The notes under the pieces: generated by a model
What the model was told of the DNA's origin: nothing
Databases searched by the model: none
The model's input: only the letters and a program-made list of their open reading frames with translations
Shown: positions 41,237 through 49,830 of the stretch, piece by piece
Position numbering within the stretch: position 1 is the stretch's first letter
Layout of the letters: each line of letters begins with the position of its first letter
Program-made: the position numbers and the translations under genes
DNA from: Actinoplanes sp. TBRC 11911
GTDB taxonomy: Bacteria > Actinomycetota > Actinomycetes > Mycobacteriales > Micromonosporaceae
Length of the DNA stretch: 64,000 nucleotides
Reading direction: 5' to 3'
Assembly: GCF_012933445.1 (NCBI RefSeq)
Contig: NZ_JABBNC010000008.1
Span: 1-64,000, forward strand

Positions 41237-41901
41237 CCACGATTGCCATCGTCGGCGCCGGACCCGGCGTCGGAGCGGCCGTAGCGCGCCGCTTCGGCCG
41301 CGAGGGGTTCGACGTCGCGCTCGTCTCCCGCACCCAGACCAAACTCGACACGCTGGCCGCCGCCCTGAAGGCCGAGGGGGTCAACGCCCGCGGTTTCGCC
41401 GCCGACGTCCGCGACCGGGAGGCCCTGGACCGCGCGCTCACCGAGGCCGCCGAGACCCTGGGCCCGGTCGAGGTGCTGCAGTACAGCCCCCTGCCGCACC
41501 GCGAGTTCCTCCGCTCGACCCCCGACACCACGATCGAGAACCTGACGGCCGCCATCGAGTTCTCCGTGTACGGCTTGTTCACCGCGGCCAACGCCGTGCT
41601 CGACGGCATGCGCACCCTGGGCCACGGCACGATCCTGCTGGTCAACGGCGGTTCCGCGGTCCGCCCGCGAGCCGCGGTGACCGGCACGTCGGTCGCTTTC
41701 GCCGCGGAGAGCGCCTACGCTCAGACGCTGCACCAGACGCTGGAGCCGTCGGGCATCCACGTTACCCAGCTGATCGTGCCCGGCGGCATCCGCGACGACG
41801 ACCCGGTCACCAACGCCCCCGCCATCGCCGACCACCTGTGGACCCTGCACCGCGACCGCGGCGACTTCCGCGTCTTCCACACCCCCATGCCGGAGCTCTG
41901 A
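41233..41901 (+). CDS. SDR-fold oxidoreductase, atypical
   Basis: A 222-aa Rossmann protein with the nucleotide motif G-A-G-P-G-V-G at residues 8-14 and a basic residue pattern (S-R-T) after strand 2, suggesting NADP(H). The active-site region reads S-A-Y-A-Q-T-L-H, so Tyr is present but the Lys expected four residues later (YxxxK) is missing. It may be a divergent reductase or a non-catalytic homologue. Translationally coupled to the MFS gene. An SDR and exporter pair could act on the same compound. Confidence 0.8.
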   Translation: MTTIAIVGAGPGVGAAVARRFGREGFDVALVSRTQTKLDTLAAALKAEGVNARGFAADVRDREALDRALTEAAETLGPVEVLQYSPLPHREFLRSTPDTTIENLTAAIEFSVYGLFTAANAVLDGMRTLGHGTILLVNGGSAVRPRAAVTGTSVAFAAESAYAQTLHQTLEPSGIHVTQLIVPGGIRDDDPVTNAPAIADHLWTLHRDRGDFRVFHTPMPEL

Positions 41902-41910
41902 CGCCCGGCG

Positions 41911-42762
41911 TCAGCCCGCCGGCCGCGAGGGCGGCGACGGCGTCGTAGCCGCGATGAGGTCCCGGAGCAGTTGCTCGCCCCGGGGCCACGGCCCGAACCC
42001 GGCCTCGACATTGACGTGACCGGCGTCGCCGACGTCCACGAAGCGCGCGCCCCACTGCCCGGCCAGCCCCCGCGACCAGCCGACGGTCGCCCACGGGTCG
42101 GTGCTGCTGGCCGCCAGCACGGCCGGAAACGGCAGCGCCCCCACCGCCGCGGGCCGGAAGCTCGCGATCGGCAGCCCGCGAGCCGCCCCGAAGTCAAGGT
42201 CGGGCGGCGCCACCAGCAGCGCCGCCCGAACCCGCGGCCCACCCGGCCAGCGCGTTGCGCCGCGCTGAGCAGCACCGCCGGGCTGGGCGCCACCACCAGG
42301 CCGGGCGCCACCGCCGGGCTGAGCAGCACCGCCAGGCTGAGCAGCACCGCCAGGCTGGGCGCCACCACCAGGCTGGGCGCCACCGCCGGGCTGAGCAGCA
42401 CCGCCAGGCTGAGCGCCACCACCAGGCCGGGCGCCACCACCAGGCCGGGCGCCACCACCAGGCCGGGCGCCACCACCAGGCCGGGCAGCACCGCCAGGCT
42501 CGGCACGACCCCCGGGCGCATCGGCGTATCGGCTAGCCCAGTGGGCCACGGTGTGACAGCCGAGGCTGTGCGCCACGAGCACCACCGGCCCGGTCGCCCG
42601 CTGCACCGTGGCGTCCAGTGCGGCAACCCACTCATCCCGGTCCGGCCGATCCCAGTCCCGCTGCTCGACACCTACAGCACCATTCAGATCCCAAAGCCAG
42701 TCGGCCTGCCAGTGCCCCGCCCCGGATCCACCCAGCCCCGGCACAACGATCACGCTCTCCAC
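41911..42762 (-). CDS. RBBP9/YdeN-type serine hydrolase with collagen-like insert
   Basis: A 283-aa alpha/beta hydrolase; the family is normally about 180-190 aa. The catalytic triad is visible: Ser66 in A-H-S-L-G, Asp222 in S-T-D-P-W, and His249 in G-D-A-G-H-V-N. Between the nucleophile helix and the next core strand lies an insert (residues 89-166) of thirteen six-residue units P-G-G-(G/A)-A-(R/Q). This would extrude from the fold as a flexible or polyproline-II-like arm. ATG at 42762. The substrate is unknown. Confidence 0.85.
   Translation of the reverse strand: MESVIVVPGLGGSGAGHWQADWLWDLNGAVGVEQRDWDRPDRDEWVAALDATVQRATGPVVLVAHSLGCHTVAHWASRYADAPGGRAEPGGAARPGGGARPGGGARPGGGARPGGGAQPGGAAQPGGGAQPGGGAQPGGAAQPGGAAQPGGGARPGGGAQPGGAAQRGATRWPGGPRVRAALLVAPPDLDFGAARGLPIASFRPAAVGALPFPAVLAASSTDPWATVGWSRGLAGQWGARFVDVGDAGHVNVEAGFGPWPRGEQLLRDLIAATTPSPPSRPAG
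42265..42498 (-). repeat. 18-bp in-frame tandem repeat in the hydrolase gene
   Basis: Thirteen consecutive 18-bp units, with GGC/GCC and CGG/CAG substitutions between units. They encode P-G-G-(G/A)-A-(R/Q). The unit length keeps the frame open, so copy number can change without breaking the gene. Confidence 0.9.
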
Positions 42763-42989
42763 CGCGGCAACGGTAGCCGTGACGACTCAGAGTGAGGCTG
42801 CCGTTGACGTTGCGTCACTGATCGAGCGATGCGACGCCGCGTTCTCACTTGGGCGCGCCCACCGGCGTTCCGCATGCGCCGCATTCTCACTATTCGGTCT
42901 CCGGCGATCGCATGGTGGACGATCATCCAAAGAGGACGATTGCTTTGTCCATTCCCGTAGCTTTTGTGCCCCCGCTTGAGGCCCCAATG

Positions 42990-43044
42990 TCGAGACCTTG
43001 GAGAGTTACGCCCACATACGAGCCATAACTCTCCAAGGTCTCGA
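42990..43044. repeat. 19-bp perfect inverted repeat (hairpin)
   Basis: Left arm TCGAGACCTTGGAGAGTTA, 17-base loop, exact complement on the right, followed by AAAA. Part of the right arm recurs at the start of the window. It is too far from a gene end for an obvious terminator. It could be a palindromic dispersed element, a structured RNA, or a protein-binding site. Confidence 0.75.
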
Positions 43045-43168
43045 AAATCCGGGTGTCAGCACCTGAAATCGGCAGTATCGACCGCGGCCAACGCTCACCG
43101 GCGAGAACTCGACCTTGGCGCCACTCACGCTGGCACAGCAAGTGGCGGCAGCGACCGCAACCAGCCGC

Positions 43169-43330
43169 GACACCGCCATGGCCACCCAGCGCACCCACCC
43201 CGCCAGCACAAGCGGCGGCAACAAGCCCGACCAGGCATGACACCGCCATGGCCACCCAGCGCACCCACCCCGCCAGCACAAGCAGCGGCAACAAGCCCGA
43301 CCAGGCACGACACCGCCATGGCCACCGCGC
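43169..43330. repeat. 70-bp direct repeats
   Basis: Two nearly identical 70-bp units beginning GACACCGCCATGGCCACC (43169 and 43239) and the first 20 or so bases of a third (43309). The units differ at only a few positions. Nothing suggests a CRISPR array: there are no spacers. Confidence 0.85.
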
Positions 43331-43563
43331 GCGCAAGCGGGGCAGTGAACGTGAGCGGGAGCGCAGCGTCGGCAGCAGTGCGAGCGGTGACAGCGAACGT
43401 GGGCGAGAGGGTGGCCGCAGCGGGCAGCGGGAGCGACGGCAGCAAACGCGGGCCGGGCCGCGGCCCGCTACGCAGCGCAAGCGCCGGCAATGAGCGCGAG
43501 CAAGTGGGTGGCCGTGGCGGCGCGCAAACGACGGCAGTAAGCGGACGTGGGGCTGGGTCAGTG

Positions 43564-43730
43564 CGCGAGCGGCGGCAGTGAGCGGGAGCTAGGCTGCGGC
43601 CGGCGCGCGAGCGGCGGCAGTGAGCGGGAGCTAGGCTGCGGCCGGCGCGCGAGCGGCGGCAGTGAGCGGGAGCTAGGCTGCGGCCGGCGCGCGAGCGGCG
43701 GCAGTGAGCGGGAGCGAGGCTGGGGCGGCG
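43564..43730. repeat. 42-bp tandem repeats
   Basis: Four head-to-tail 42-bp units with the core GCGAGCGGCGGCAGTGAGCG. The last unit is altered at its 3' end. The array ends just before the histidine kinase stop codon. Confidence 0.85.
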
Positions 43731-43742
43731 CGGGCTGCGGGG

Positions 43743-45755
43743 TCAGAGCTTGAGGCGGGCCGCGGACGGGGTGTCGGCTGCCGGCAAGGTGAAGGTGAAC
43801 GCGCTGCCGGTGCCGCCCGGGTTGTCCTCGGCGAGGATGCGGCCGCCGTGGCGTTCCACGATGCGCTTGCAGATCGGCAGGCCCAGGCCGGTGCCGGCGT
43901 ACCCGGCCTCGCGGTGGGCGCGGTGGAAGTTGTCGAAGACCGCCACGTGCTGGCCGGGTGGGATGCCGATGCCGTTGTCGGCGACCGTGACGCGGACGTC
44001 GCCGGCCCCGGCGGTCGCGGTCACCGTGATGGTGGGGATCAGGTCGGTGGCGGTGTATTTGATCGCGTTGCCGATGAGGTTGTCGAGCAGCTGGCGCACC
44101 TGGGCCGGGTCGGCGTGCACGTGGGGCAGCTCGCCGATCGTGACGCGGGGCGGGGGCGTGCCGGTGCTCTCGGCGCGGTCGGCCCAGCCCGCGACGATGT
44201 CGGTCGTCAGGTCGGTCAAGTCCACCGTGCCAGGGGTCAGCGCGTTGTCGCGGGCCGTGGCGTACGCGAGCAGGTCGTTGATCAGGTTGCGCATGCGCGC
44301 CGCCGCTCGCTGGATGCGCCGGATGCCGTCGGCGGGGAGGCCGGCGTCGTCGCCCAGTTCGTCCGCGACTTCCGAGGACCAGCCCTCGACCGTGGTGAGC
44401 GGGTTCGACAGGTCGTGGGCGACCACCCCGGCGAACGCGGCCAGCTCGTCGCGGTGGCGGCGGTCGGCGGTCACGTCGGAGAAGGTGCTGACCGCGTAGG
44501 CGCGACCGGCGACCTCCAGCGGCAGCGGCGTGGCGCGCACCGCCAGGATCCGGCCTTCGGGCAGCGCGGTGTTGCGGACCAGCAGGTCCATGGCGTGCGA
44601 CGATCCGGTGGCGAGCGCGCGCTGGAACGGCAGTTCACCCGGCGCGATCGGGGTGCCGTCGGTGTGCGAGAGGCCGTAGTGCGTGGTGGAGGCCATCTTG
44701 TCGCCGCTGATCGGGGCCACGCCGAGCAGCCGGGCGCCGGCCGGGTTGCGCAGCAGCATGCCGCCGTCCGCGTCGATCACGGCGAGGCCCTCGCCCATCG
44801 CGTCGATGACCGAGGCGAAGATCCGGGTCTGCTCGTCGGCCGAAAGCTGCAGCGCGACCCGCTCGTCGCGGCCCAGCGCCAGGGCCAGGCCGATCACCGC
44901 GATCACCGCGACGAAGAGCTGCGACACCAGGGCGCGCAGCGGGTTCGACTCGATGGCCGCGAACGGGCCGTCGCCGATCAGTGTGAACGCCACGCTCGCG
45001 GCCCCGAACGCGAGGGCGTGCAGGATGACGAAGGTGGTGCTCATCCGGGAGCCGGCCCACACCGTCATGACGAGCAGGACGAACGCCAGCGGCAGGCCGT
45101 GGGCGAGCGTGAACACGCCGACGTAGGCGACGGCGGAGACCGCGATCAGCACGGTGCCTTCGACAACCGCACCACGCAGCGCCACGCGCACCGGGCACGG
45201 GCCACCCTTCCGGCGCAGTGCGCCCAGCCGCAGCAGGGCCGTGCCGACCAGCAACGTGCCGGCCGAGTTCCGGGCGATCCACACGGCCGCGGCGGTCGGC
45301 GAGTACTCCCCGTTCAGCAGCCACATACCGGTCGGCCCGACGAGCACCCCGGCCAGGGTGGCCAGCGCCGTGATCGCGACCAGCCGCCACAGCTGCCAGG
45401 AGCGGGTGATCTGCTCGTCGCCTCCCGCGCCCCACAGGCTCGGCAGCCAGCGCCGGATCAGGTAGGCGAACAGGCCGGCCTGCACGAGGTTGGCCAGCAC
45501 GAAGACGCCCGCGAGCGCCGCCGGGGCCCCGGTGAGAACGTTGACCAGCATCGTGATGATCGACAGACCGAGCGCGTCGTACGCGATCCGGCGCGACCCG
45601 CCCTGCACCGCGAACCAGACCGCGGCCACGCCGGCGGCCGGCCAGACCAGGCTGAGGTTTGTCCCGTCCATGATCGTGAGGCGGCCCGCAAGGGTGGCGA
45701 GCAGGTACAGCACCGCGAACGCCAGGGTGCGCAGCAGGTGCCGGGACGGGGTCAT
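43743..45755 (-). CDS. MASE1-PAS sensor histidine kinase
   Basis: A 670-aa hybrid-free sensor kinase. The N-terminal roughly 300 residues are eight or so membrane helices with the MASE1 signature (L-V-W-P-A-A-G-V-A-A-V-W-F-A). A PAS domain follows at about 312-430, then HisKA with phospho-acceptor His447 (V-V-A-H-D-L-S-N-P-L) and an ATPase with N-L-I-G-N-A-I-K-Y, D-N-G-I-G-I and G-T-G-L-G-L. No response regulator is adjacent. It lies 49 bp after hypB on the same strand and may be transcribed with hypAB. ATG at 45755; an earlier in-frame ATG at 45818 overlaps hypB. Confidence 0.88.
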   Translation of the reverse strand: MTPSRHLLRTLAFAVLYLLATLAGRLTIMDGTNLSLVWPAAGVAAVWFAVQGGSRRIAYDALGLSIITMLVNVLTGAPAALAGVFVLANLVQAGLFAYLIRRWLPSLWGAGGDEQITRSWQLWRLVAITALATLAGVLVGPTGMWLLNGEYSPTAAAVWIARNSAGTLLVGTALLRLGALRRKGGPCPVRVALRGAVVEGTVLIAVSAVAYVGVFTLAHGLPLAFVLLVMTVWAGSRMSTTFVILHALAFGAASVAFTLIGDGPFAAIESNPLRALVSQLFVAVIAVIGLALALGRDERVALQLSADEQTRIFASVIDAMGEGLAVIDADGGMLLRNPAGARLLGVAPISGDKMASTTHYGLSHTDGTPIAPGELPFQRALATGSSHAMDLLVRNTALPEGRILAVRATPLPLEVAGRAYAVSTFSDVTADRRHRDELAAFAGVVAHDLSNPLTTVEGWSSEVADELGDDAGLPADGIRRIQRAAARMRNLINDLLAYATARDNALTPGTVDLTDLTTDIVAGWADRAESTGTPPPRVTIGELPHVHADPAQVRQLLDNLIGNAIKYTATDLIPTITVTATAGAGDVRVTVADNGIGIPPGQHVAVFDNFHRAHREAGYAGTGLGLPICKRIVERHGGRILAEDNPGGTGSAFTFTLPAADTPSAARLKL

Positions 45756-45804
45756 GCCCTTTGTTCGGCGGCCCGAACGCGCGGTGTAGTTCGGGGCCGG
45801 ATTG

Positions 45805-46497
45805 CTACCGATCGGCAACCCGGGCGTACCACGCGTCCATGTTCTCGCCGGTACGAGCGGAAAGGGCGATCACGGCGGCGGCCGGGTTCACCGACTTCAC
45901 GTGGGCACGGCACAACGGCAGATCGAAATCCACGTACGGGAGAAGGTCGAGTTTGTTGACCACGATCAGGTCGGCGGCGGCGAACATGTACGGATATTTC
46001 AGCGGCTTGTCGGTCCCCTCGGTCACCGAGATGATCACGACCTTGGTGTTCTCGCCGAGATCGAACAGGGCCGGGCACACCAGGTTCCCGACGTTCTCGA
46101 CGAAGAGCACGCTGCCCGGCGCCGGGTCGAGGCGGTGCAGCGCGTCGTGCATCATCGCGGCGTCCAGGTGGCAGCCGGCGCCGGTGTTGACCTGGGTGAC
46201 CGGGCAGCCGGTGGCGCGGATCCGGTCGGCGTCCAGCGCGGTCTCCTGATCCCCCTCGATCACCGCGACCGGACCGGGCATCTCGCGGATCGTGCGCTCC
46301 AGCAGCGTCGTCTTGCCCGACCCGGGCGAGCTCATCAGGTTGACGGCCCGGATGCCCCGCGCGGCGAGCGACGCCCGGTTGTGGGCGGCCAGCTCGTCGT
46401 TGCGGGCCAGAACTTTCTGCTCGAGCGTGACGGTCTCCACCGAGCCAGCCGAGACCGAGCCAGCCGAGACCGAGCCGCAGCCGCACGTCGCGCACAT
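45805..46497 (-). CDS. hypB: hydrogenase nickel-insertion GTPase HypB
   Basis: A 230-aa SIMIBI-class GTPase that delivers nickel to the hydrogenase large subunit precursor. The N terminus is M-C-A-T-C-G-C-G, the high-affinity nickel site (CxxCGC). Then comes a short S-V-S-A-G repeat, Walker [16 protein letters not shown], the conserved G-A-G-C-H-L metal site at the dimer interface and N-K-L-D for guanine. It begins one base after the hypA stop. Confidence 0.95.
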   Translation of the reverse strand: MCATCGCGSVSAGSVSAGSVETVTLEQKVLARNDELAAHNRASLAARGIRAVNLMSSPGSGKTTLLERTIREMPGPVAVIEGDQETALDADRIRATGCPVTQVNTGAGCHLDAAMMHDALHRLDPAPGSVLFVENVGNLVCPALFDLGENTKVVIISVTEGTDKPLKYPYMFAAADLIVVNKLDLLPYVDFDLPLCRAHVKSVNPAAAVIALSARTGENMDAWYARVADR

Positions 46498-46498
46498 G

Positions 46499-46828
46499 TC
46501 AGCCCACCTCCATCGAGACGATCTGCAGCTCGCGTCCCGCCGTGACGGCCAGGTCGGCGCTGCCGCAGGAACACAGCAGTATCGGGCTCTCCAACATCAC
46601 CGTGGCGCCGCACGATCGGCAGGACGCGGCCCCGGGCAACTCGACGATCTCCAGCGCGGCGCCGTCGGCCACGGTGCCCTCGACCGCCAGGTCGAAGCAG
46701 AACCGCATGGCCTCCGGAACCACCGCGGTCAGCGCCCCCACCCGCAACGTCACGCGGTGCACGCGGCGGCCGACGGCCTTGTCGCACACCGCATCGACGA
46801 TGCTTTCCGCGATCGCGAGCTCATGCAC
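46499..46828 (-). CDS. hypA: hydrogenase nickel chaperone HypA
   Basis: A 109-aa nickel/zinc metallochaperone working with HypB. M-H-E-L at the N terminus carries the nickel ligands (His2 and nearby Glu3). The zinc site has C-R-S-C, but the second pair is C-S-C (one residue between cysteines) instead of the usual C-x-x-C. The rest, [10 protein letters not shown] and F-C-F-D-L, is typical. ATG at 46828, divergent from the hydrogenase structural genes with a 160-bp spacer. Confidence 0.93.
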   Translation of the reverse strand: MHELAIAESIVDAVCDKAVGRRVHRVTLRVGALTAVVPEAMRFCFDLAVEGTVADGAALEIVELPGAASCRSCGATVMLESPILLCSCGSADLAVTAGRELQIVSMEVG

Positions 46829-46988
46829 GGGACGGCCTCACCACCAGCTACGGGATGGATTGACATTGTTACACGCCGGGGTGAAGTCTGTTACTTGAGT
46901 CACACGCGCCTTAGACGAAACAAACGGGCCGAGCGTAGACCCCCACATGCCACGGGGTCATGGAACAGACCCCAGAAGGGCCTGGGCC
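46829..46988. promoter_or_regulatory. divergent promoter, hypAB / hydrogenase operon
   Basis: 160 bp, AT-richer than the genes. It contains TTGACA at 46860-46865, a possible -35, and a CRP/FNR-like palindrome at 46889-46904. AGAAGGG precedes the small-subunit start. I see no copy of the MalT-like palindrome. Two TGTTAC hexamers occur within 25 bp. Confidence 0.55.
46889..46904. promoter_or_regulatory. CRP/FNR-like operator
   Basis: TGTTACTTGAGTCACA matches the CRP-family consensus TGTGA-N6-TCACA with one mismatch. Its centre is about 92 bp before the small-subunit start and 69 bp from the hypA start, a suitable place to control either promoter. Confidence 0.5.
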
Positions 46989-48029
46989 ATGACAGCACCG
47001 GACGACACCCTCATCCATGTCCTGTGGATCAACGCGGGTCTCAGCTGCGACGGTGACTCGGTCGCGCTGACCGCCGCCACCCAGCCCAGCATCGAGGAGA
47101 TCGCGCTGGGGGCTCTACCGGGACTGCCGCGCATCGCCGTGCACTGGCCGCTGATCGACTTCGAGTGCGGGCCGGCCGGTGGCGCGGACGACTTCCTCTC
47201 CTGGTTCTTCAAGGCCGACCGCGGCGAGCTCGAGCCGTTCGTGCTGGTCGTCGAGGGCTCGATCCCGAACGAGCAGCTGCACGAGGAGGGCTACTGGTCG
47301 GGCTTCGGCAACGACCCGGCCACCGACCAGCCGATCACCGCGAGCGAGTGGCTCGACCGGCTCGCGCCCAAGGCCACCGCGGTCGTGGCGGTCGGCACGT
47401 GTGCCACGTACGGGGGAATTCACGCCATGGCCGGGAACCCGACGGGGGCCATGGGCGTGCCCGACTACCTGGGCTGGGAGTGGAAATCGAAGGCGGGCAT
47501 CCCGATCGTGTGTGTTCCGGGCTGCCCGATCCAGCCGGACAATCTCTCCGAGACGCTGACCTACCTGCTCTACATGGCCACCGGCCAAGCCCCGATGATC
47601 CCGTTGGACGACGCGCTGCGGCCGGCCTGGCTGTTCGGCAAGACGGTGCACGAGGGCTGCGACCGGGCCGGCTATTACGAACAGGCCGACTTCGCCGAGG
47701 CGTACGGGGAACCGGAATGCATTGTGAAACTCGGGTGCTGGGGCCCGGCCGTGATGTGCAACGTGCCGAAGCGGGGGTGGATCAACGGCGTGGGCGGCTG
47801 CCCGAACGTCGGCGGCATCTGCATCGGCTGCACCATGCCGGGCTTCCCGGACAAGTTCATGCCGTTCATGGACGAGCCGCCCGGCGGCCGCTTCTCGACG
47901 ACCGCGGTCCGCGCGTACGGCCGGACGGTCAAGCGGCTGCGCGGCATCACCACGCACACCCTCGACCGCGAGCCCAAGTGGCGCCGCAAGGGCGAGAAGC
48001 TGACCACGGGCGCCACCCGGACCTGGTGA
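46989..48029 (+). CDS. hhyS: [NiFe] hydrogenase small subunit, group 1h type
   Basis: A 346-aa electron-transfer subunit with three Fe-S clusters. N-terminal C20-D-G-D23 replaces the usual Cys-x-x-Cys: the second ligand is Asp, as reported for actinobacterial-type (group 1h) hydrogenases with a 3Cys/1Asp proximal cluster. V-G-T-C-A-T-Y-G-G, P-G-C-P-I-Q-P and G-C-W-G-P-A...C-P-N-V-G-G-I-C-I-G-C supply other ligands. There is no Tat signal and no C-terminal anchor, so it is cytoplasmic. The enzyme class oxidises atmospheric H2. ATG at 46989. Confidence 0.93.
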   Translation: MTAPDDTLIHVLWINAGLSCDGDSVALTAATQPSIEEIALGALPGLPRIAVHWPLIDFECGPAGGADDFLSWFFKADRGELEPFVLVVEGSIPNEQLHEEGYWSGFGNDPATDQPITASEWLDRLAPKATAVVAVGTCATYGGIHAMAGNPTGAMGVPDYLGWEWKSKAGIPIVCVPGCPIQPDNLSETLTYLLYMATGQAPMIPLDDALRPAWLFGKTVHEGCDRAGYYEQADFAEAYGEPECIVKLGCWGPAVMCNVPKRGWINGVGGCPNVGGICIGCTMPGFPDKFMPFMDEPPGGRFSTTAVRAYGRTVKRLRGITTHTLDREPKWRRKGEKLTTGATRTW

Positions 48030-48042
48030 CGGGAGAGGACGA

Positions 48043-49830
48043 ATGACCGCGACGGAGAGCAAGCGGGCGGCCGGCGGATCGACCACCGAACTCGTCGACA
48101 TGGCCTGGGACCCGATCACCCGGATCGTCGGCAGCCTCGGCATCTACACCAAGATTGACTTCGCCGGCCGGACGGTGGCCGAGTGCAAGAGCACCAGTTC
48201 GATCTTCCGCGGGTACTCGATCTTCATGAAGGGCAAGGACCCGCGCGACGCGCACTTCATCACCAGCCGCATCTGCGGGATCTGCGGCGACAACCACGCC
48301 ACCTGCTCGTGCTACACGCAGAACATGGCGTACGGGGTGAAGCCGCCGCACCTGGGTGAGTGGATCGTCAACCTGGGTGAGGCCGCCGAGTACATGTTCG
48401 ACCACAACATCTTCCAGGAGAACCTGGTCGGCGTGGACTACTGCGAGAAGATGGTCGCGGAGACCAACCCGGGCGTGCTGGAACAGGCGAACCGCACCGA
48501 GGCGCCGCACGCCGGGGCGCACGGCTATCGCACGATCGGCGACATCATGCGCTCGCTGAACCCGTTCACCGGTGAGTTCTATCGCGAGGCGCTGCAGGTC
48601 AGCCGCATGACGCGGGAGATGTTCTGCCTGATGGAGGGCCGGCACGTCCATCCGTCCACACTGTACCCGGGCGGCGTCGGCACGGTCGCCACGATCCAGC
48701 TGATGACCGACTACCTGAGCCGGCTGATGCGCTACGTCGAGTTCATGAAGAAGGTCGTGCCGATGCACGACGACCTGTTCGACTTCTTCTACGAGGCGCT
48801 GCCCGGCTACGAGCAGGTCGGCAACCGGCGGATTCTGCTCGGCTGCTGGGGCTCCTTCCAAGATCCGGAGCATTGCAATTTCTCGTACGCGGATATGACG
48901 AACTGGGGTCGCAAGATGTACGTGACCCCGGGCATCGTGGTCGACGGCAACCTGGTGACGACCGACCTCGTCGAGATCAACCTGGGCATCCGGATCCTGC
49001 TCGGCTCGTCCTACTACGAGGACTGGGAAGACCAGGAGATGTACGTGACGCACGACCCGCTGGGCAATCCGGTGGACCGGCGGCACCCGTGGAACCAGCA
49101 CACCAACCCGCGCCCGCAGAAACGCGACCTGGACGGCAAGTACAGCTGGGTGATGTCGCCGCGCTGGTACGACGGCAAGGACTACCTGGCGCTGGACACC
49201 GGCGGCGGCCCGCTCGCCCGGCTCTGGACGACCGCGCTGGCCGGGCTGGTCGACATCGGCTACGTGAAGTCGACCGGCAGCAGCGTCCAGATCAACCTGC
49301 CGAAGACCGCGCTGAAGCCGCCGGTCGAGCTCGAATGGAAGATCCCGCGCTGGAGCAACACCATCGAGCGGAACAGGGCCAGGACCTACTTCCAGGCGTA
49401 CGCGGCGGCCTGCGCTCTGCACTTCGCGGAGAAGGCGCTCGCCGAGATCCGCGCCGGGCGTACCAAGACGTGGGAGCCGTTCGAGGTGCCGGACGAGGGC
49501 ATCGGCTGCGGCTTCACCGAGGCGGTCCGCGGCGTCCTGTCGCACCACATGGTCATCCGGGACGGGAAGATCGCGAACTACCACCCGTACCCGCCGACAC
49601 CGTGGAACGCGAACCCGCGCGACACGTTCGGCACGCCCGGCCCGTACGAGGACGCGGTCCAGGGTCAGCCGATCTTCGAGGAGAACGACCGGGAGCACTT
49701 CAAGGGCATCGACATCATGCGTACGGTCCGCAGCTTCGACCCGTGCCTGCCCTGCGGCGTGCACATGTACCTGGGCGGCGGCAAGAAGCTGGAGCTGCTG
49801 CACTCGCCGACCGGGTCCGTCGCGCAGTGA
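48043..49830 (+). CDS. hhyL: [NiFe] hydrogenase large subunit, group 1h type
   Basis: A 595-aa catalytic subunit. The Ni-Fe site is bound by two CxxC motifs: R-I-C78-G-I-C81-G-D-N-H near the N terminus and D-P-C568-L-P-C571-G-V-H near the C terminus. The 21 residues after His574 form an extension expected to be cut by the protease encoded at 52765. Together with the small subunit it would consume trace H2 for respiration during starvation. It begins 13 bp after the small subunit gene, with GGAGAGG as ribosome site, and its stop overlaps the next GTG. Confidence 0.95.
   Translation: MTATESKRAAGGSTTELVDMAWDPITRIVGSLGIYTKIDFAGRTVAECKSTSSIFRGYSIFMKGKDPRDAHFITSRICGICGDNHATCSCYTQNMAYGVKPPHLGEWIVNLGEAAEYMFDHNIFQENLVGVDYCEKMVAETNPGVLEQANRTEAPHAGAHGYRTIGDIMRSLNPFTGEFYREALQVSRMTREMFCLMEGRHVHPSTLYPGGVGTVATIQLMTDYLSRLMRYVEFMKKVVPMHDDLFDFFYEALPGYEQVGNRRILLGCWGSFQDPEHCNFSYADMTNWGRKMYVTPGIVVDGNLVTTDLVEINLGIRILLGSSYYEDWEDQEMYVTHDPLGNPVDRRHPWNQHTNPRPQKRDLDGKYSWVMSPRWYDGKDYLALDTGGGPLARLWTTALAGLVDIGYVKSTGSSVQINLPKTALKPPVELEWKIPRWSNTIERNRARTYFQAYAAACALHFAEKALAEIRAGRTKTWEPFEVPDEGIGCGFTEAVRGVLSHHMVIRDGKIANYHPYPPTPWNANPRDTFGTPGPYEDAVQGQPIFEENDREHFKGIDIMRTVRSFDPCLPCGVHMYLGGGKKLELLHSPTGSVAQ

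Larger units (their letters stand above)
42763..43742. other. 1-kb non-coding, repeat-rich spacer
   Basis: No credible gene. It contains a large perfect hairpin (42990-43044), two 70-bp direct repeats plus a partial third (43169-43330) and four 42-bp repeats (43564-43730). Open frames here merely reflect the GC-rich repeats. It separates the hydrolase start from the histidine kinase stop. Confidence 0.65.

Noticed and set aside
43169-43330. Possible CRISPR array
   Set aside because: The repeats are contiguous 70-bp units without unique spacers, and no cas gene is present.
43547-43753. 68-aa frame with 14-residue repeats over the 42-bp array
   Set aside because: The repeat is explained by the DNA array; no ribosome site or neighbouring function supports a protein.
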